Origin: Amaranthus tricolor
Lineage: Eukaryota; Streptophyta; Magnoliopsida; Caryophyllales; Amaranthaceae
Reading direction: 5' to 3'
Assembly (NCBI RefSeq): GCF_026212465.1
Contig: NC_080055.1
Span: forward strand, 23,123,305-23,187,304
DNA: 64,000 nt
The notes beneath the pieces were generated by a model. It was given only the letters and a program-made list of their open reading frames with translations. It was not told the DNA's origin and did no database searches. Positions 61,401 to 64,000 of this stretch are shown in pieces. Within the stretch, counting starts at the first letter, position 1, and each line of letters starts with the position of its first letter. The position numbers and the translations under genes are program-made.

Positions 61401-61992
61401 ACTCATTTGAGTCCTTTTTCTCATTGTCGTATGCTTTTGGGATGATATCTCGTTGACTTATGAAATGTATTCATCTCGTGTTTTCTTGATTATATGCTGA
61501 CATTAATAATAAATCAATCTGGCTAATTTAACCCAAGAATTAATTAAATTCTTACCACCTACAGAAAGCATATTTTTTCGCCTACCATCGAATCAATAAA
61601 AATATATCAAAATAAATAAATAATGAAGGGAAGTATTAGCATAATTACCTTATGTTAACACCAGTTCTAGACACAAAAGTAGAAACATTTTGATTAACCC
61701 AATTGATAGCAGCTTGAACATTACCAGCAATAGAAGCTAACATATCATTAGGAATACCAACCATAACTTCAATCCCAGAATTAGCAAGAGCAGTAAGAGC
61801 AGCATGATCAGCTTCAAATAGTTTTACTTTATTAAATCCATTATCTTTTAACAATTTTACTACTATTTCTGGTGGTAATGGATGTGTTGCCTGCAAACCC
61901 CAGTTTACACCCAGCCCTACCCCACCTGCTACCAAACATGCCCCTATTATGCAAAATACTAACATACACTTGTTTCTATCATTTAAACCCAT
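58430..61992 (-). CDS. GPI-anchored glucan endo-1,3-beta-glucosidase, GH17 with X8/CBM43 (2 exons)
   Basis: The exons are 61992-61649 and 59561-58430 (intron 2087 bp, GT-AG, phase 2), giving 491 aa. The first about 30 residues are a hydrophobic secretion signal (CMLVFCIIGACLVAGG). The GH17 barrel starts at GVGLGVNWG and carries the acid/base Glu in YVAVGNEPL (about E122) and the nucleophile in VIIGEVGWPTDG (about E267). An X8/CBM43 domain follows (about 364-450: KWCV, SYACQFADCTSLGYGSSC, NYFN-like YVFNMYYQ, CPFEI), then a C-terminal hydrophobic tail (GLGVVLFVLAMSLSF) expected to be replaced by a GPI anchor. The enzyme hydrolyses callose-type beta-1,3-glucan at the cell surface; X8 binds the glucan. 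Domain order and length match the Arabidopsis At5g58090 group (recalled). The intron holds several MITEs. It appears functional. Confidence 0.93.
59714..60066. mobile_element. Repeat element in glucanase intron (GTGGCGGATC...GGATCCGCCC ends)
   Basis: The left end is CAGTGGCGGATCTAGAG and the right end CCTGGATCCGCCCATG, imperfect inverted repeats. The part at 59940-60000 has a B-box-like GTTCAAATCCA. No TSD was found. Confidence 0.5.
60071..60385 (-). mobile_element. Complete PIF/Harbinger-type MITE, 315 bp
   Basis: The TIRs are CGGCCCTTTTGGTTAGTGGT and (reverse complement) CGGGCCTGTTTGGTAGGTGG, with TSD TAA at 60068-60070 and 60386-60388. It is the reference copy for the family also seen at 1933 and 20400. 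Confidence 0.85.
60560..61020. mobile_element. Foldback hairpin element, ~460 bp, in glucanase intron
   Basis: The arms of about 220 bp mirror each other: AAATAGATAAGATAAATTATT, ACGAAAATCAACTTATTTCT, AACCTGAGGTTT, AGGCAAAGAAGTTG and GACTTTTTTGACCCTGTTCG on the left have complements on the right. Within the arms GTTCGCAGTTAGTAACTGC-like motifs recur four to five times and are themselves palindromic. No TSD was established. Confidence 0.85.
61136..61440 (+). mobile_element. TRIM-like or LTR/PBS remnant
   Basis: A canonical initiator-Met primer-binding site, TGGTATCAGAGCC, stands at 61236-61248 after an LTR-like stretch. Downstream a second TGTTAAAATC...CCACATTGATGA start appears near 61347. 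Short distances suggest a terminal-repeat retrotransposon in miniature, but the two putative LTRs are not clearly alike. Confidence 0.4.
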
Positions 61993-63570
61993 TTTTTATT
62001 TATTTTTTTATTTTTTTATTTTATGTGTTATGATTGGTTTTGTGGTGGATGTACACAGACATGTACTTATATGTAAGGTGTGTTTGGGAAAATGTTAAAA
62101 GGTAAAAATAAAGATGGCGTAGCATAATGGGAAATAAAGGGAATGGGAAAGGGATTTCCTGAAGTTTTGATTAGGAATTTGATACCTTTTGGGAGTAGTA
62201 TGTACTAGTAATTCTTAACCTGCAGATGGGAAAAAGGGGAATCTAAACAAGAAAGGAATCATCAATGTTTTGATACTACTGCTGAAATTTCAACACCTTT
62301 CACGTTTATCGTCAATTGTCGATTTAGGTTGATTTGAGGTTAAGTGTTTCTGGTCGATTTAAAATAAAATTTTATGTCTATTGTTTTTTACATAATTATA
62401 AATCATTTTTGAACTCGGATCAAATCATATTCAATTATAAGGTTGAGTAATATTCAGATCATCGGCTCTTTTTTGAACACCTCTATGCTAATCTATTAAC
62501 TTCACAATCGGACTCGATTATATTTTAACTTATAAACTAAGATTAAATTGTAAACTAATGATATCCTCATAGAAACATGGGTCATATAGGTCGGGACGAA
62601 GGTAGTAACATGATTGCATGAAAAATACCTAATATGTTCTGAAATATTTGTTATATTATAGTTATAACTATTGGCTATATTTATCATTCAAGCGCTAATT
62701 TTATATATTGCAGTTAATATTATTAGAAAAGATATAGTCAAGTGAGATCAATTTTCTAATCACATACTCTCGTAATATTAATTTTTAATAATTTTTACTT
62801 AATGCTAATTCAATATATAAATTATTAAATTTTGATTACCTAAAAAATCAAATATAGCAAATTATAACTTATACTCCCATTGACTTGGTCAATGGGGAAC
62901 AAAGAGAAAAAGTATGATTTTTAAGATATACTGCTAATAAATAAAAAAAAATGAATTGAATAAATAAAAATTAAAGAAAGTTAAATATATAAATGAGATT
63001 AAAAAAAGTGATAAATTGGTATCTAAAAATATAATAATATAAAATAAAAAAGACAAATAAAAAATACATATAATGTAAAATGAGTAATTCATGTTTTCAG
63101 AATGCTTAACTATAGGAATGCAGAACCCTACAATATACGACCTTGCCTGCATTAAAGGTAAATAAATAGGTCAAATTAGTTTAGCTCTAAAAGTAGTAGA
63201 ATTCAGTCCTCCCCCCAAGTTTTTATGTACACCGGTAACCGGAAAGTTAGATATCAAGCCTTTCATTTTATGTCGTTACAATCAATTTAGACTAAAACTT
63301 ATGAGCTCTAACGAGCACAAATTAATCTTATCAGACTTATCATCAAAGCTAATTCTTTTTTTAAACATTTAACCATAGTTAAATTTAAGCTTGTCAAACC
63401 TAAATGAAACTAGTTTGACCCAACTCAAACTTTTCAATTTGAAAAATTTAAGTTGTGAAAGATAGAGTTTCCCTATATTTATATAACCTGAACTTACCAC
63501 TAATTTTGTATTTTATGCAAAATGTAAAATAATCCAAAACTAGAGTGCAAGAGTATCGCAAACCCAAGCA
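61993..63570. other. Upstream of the glucanase; AT-rich DNA
   Basis: The glucanase promoter and 5' UTR must lie just right of 61992. Beyond this I see no gene, RNA or convincing repeat; the short open frames are low-complexity. Confidence 0.4.
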
Positions 63571-63574
63571 CATT

Positions 63575-63790
63575 ACTATGTTTGGATGAGAAAATAGTGG
63601 AAAAGAAAGGAACAAAAGTGAAATGAAGTAAAGGAAAAATGAAAAAGAAGGAGCTTGAGCCTTGAGGGGGGGCTCTTGACAACGGAAAAATTTGTAATGA
63701 AAACACCATAATTTTCACTTCTATCCTCTCCACTCTGCTCTGTTTCTTTCCTTTCCTTTTCTTTCCCAAAATTCTATCTAAATATAATTT
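63575..63790. mobile_element. Putative MITE with purine/pyrimidine inverted ends
   Basis: The left end TTTGGATGAGAAAATAGTGG followed by AAAAGAAAGGAA is mirrored by TTTCCTTTTCTTTCCC and ATTCTATCTAAATATA on the right. The ends and TSD are unclear. Confidence 0.45.
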
Positions 63791-64000
63791 TAGAGTTTTT
63801 TTGGCATGCTAACTACAATGAAGCATTTTGACATCGCTTGCTTCTTCACTGTCTTGCTAGTTTCTTCACAATCATTTATTTTTGTCATTCCTTACCAGCT
63901 TCAACTGATAGATCACCATCAATGTTTTCAAGCACATTACTCTTGTTCTCTTTTTCTCTCACATCCGAAATGGCTATTACTTCCAATTTTACCTCAACTT

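Noticed and set aside
62502..63152. Minus-strand frames rich in Tyr, Ile and Phe
   Set aside because: Low-complexity AT-rich translation with no recognisable domain.

Overview
The window is nuclear plant DNA from a eudicot. It has intron-containing genes with GT-AG junctions, very AT-rich intergenic DNA, and layers of nested plant transposons. I cannot name the species. Repeat styles such as termini reading as GAGACGGTCTCTC next to CTTGTGAG remind me of Caryophyllales, but that is only an impression.

Four host genes look intact. They are a LisH-domain protein (5261-7715, minus, 4 exons), the meiotic gene MPS1/PRD2 (20865-24339, plus, 10 exons), a SKIP1-type F-box/LRR protein (54666-57654, plus, 2 exons) and a GPI-anchored GH17/X8 beta-1,3-glucanase (58430-61992, minus, 2 exons). 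A fifth locus (about 31840-35648, plus) holds the MIF4G exons of an eIF(iso)4G gene. There the reading frame runs without a break into a Ty1/copia Gag, and a DUF659-like exon lies upstream. In Arabidopsis, eIFiso4G1, MPS1, SKIP1 and a GH17/X8 glucanase lie in one stretch of chromosome 5 (recalled, not searched). The window is therefore probably a transposon-inflated, rearranged counterpart of that interval.

Layout by region. 1-4.4 kb: 3' half of a broken copia element, which sits inside a PIF-type MITE; then a minisatellite-bearing MITE, a solo LTR and a Mutator-type MITE. 5.2-7.7 kb: LisH gene. 8.2-9.0 kb: LINE debris. 10.2-14.6 kb: large solo LTR (copy 1) with a truncated copia inside it. 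16.65-18.7 kb: giant palindrome with a solo LTR inserted in one arm. 19.2-20.2 kb: hAT-type element. 20.9-24.3 kb: MPS1. 24.8-29.4 kb: Stowaway-type MITE split by a Tnt1-like copia. 29.6-31.7 kb: MITEs and microsatellites. 31.8-36.4 kb: eIFiso4G/Gag chimera and a copia LTR. 38.3-41.0 kb: Tekay-like solo LTR. 41.7-45.4 kb: large solo LTR copy 2, carrying a MITE. 46.3-46.9 kb: copia relic. 47.6-53.8 kb: two opposed minisatellite arrays, one split by large solo LTR copy 3. 54.7-62 kb: SKIP1 and the glucanase. 62-64 kb: mostly unassigned AT-rich DNA.

Many insertions could be dated relative to each other from target-site duplications (TSDs) and empty sites inside the window itself. The host genes show no sign of working together as a pathway; they look like ordinary neighbours. 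The observations most worth testing are the MIF4G-Gag open frame, the giant palindrome with GTCGCAC hairpin units, and the inverted minisatellite arrays.
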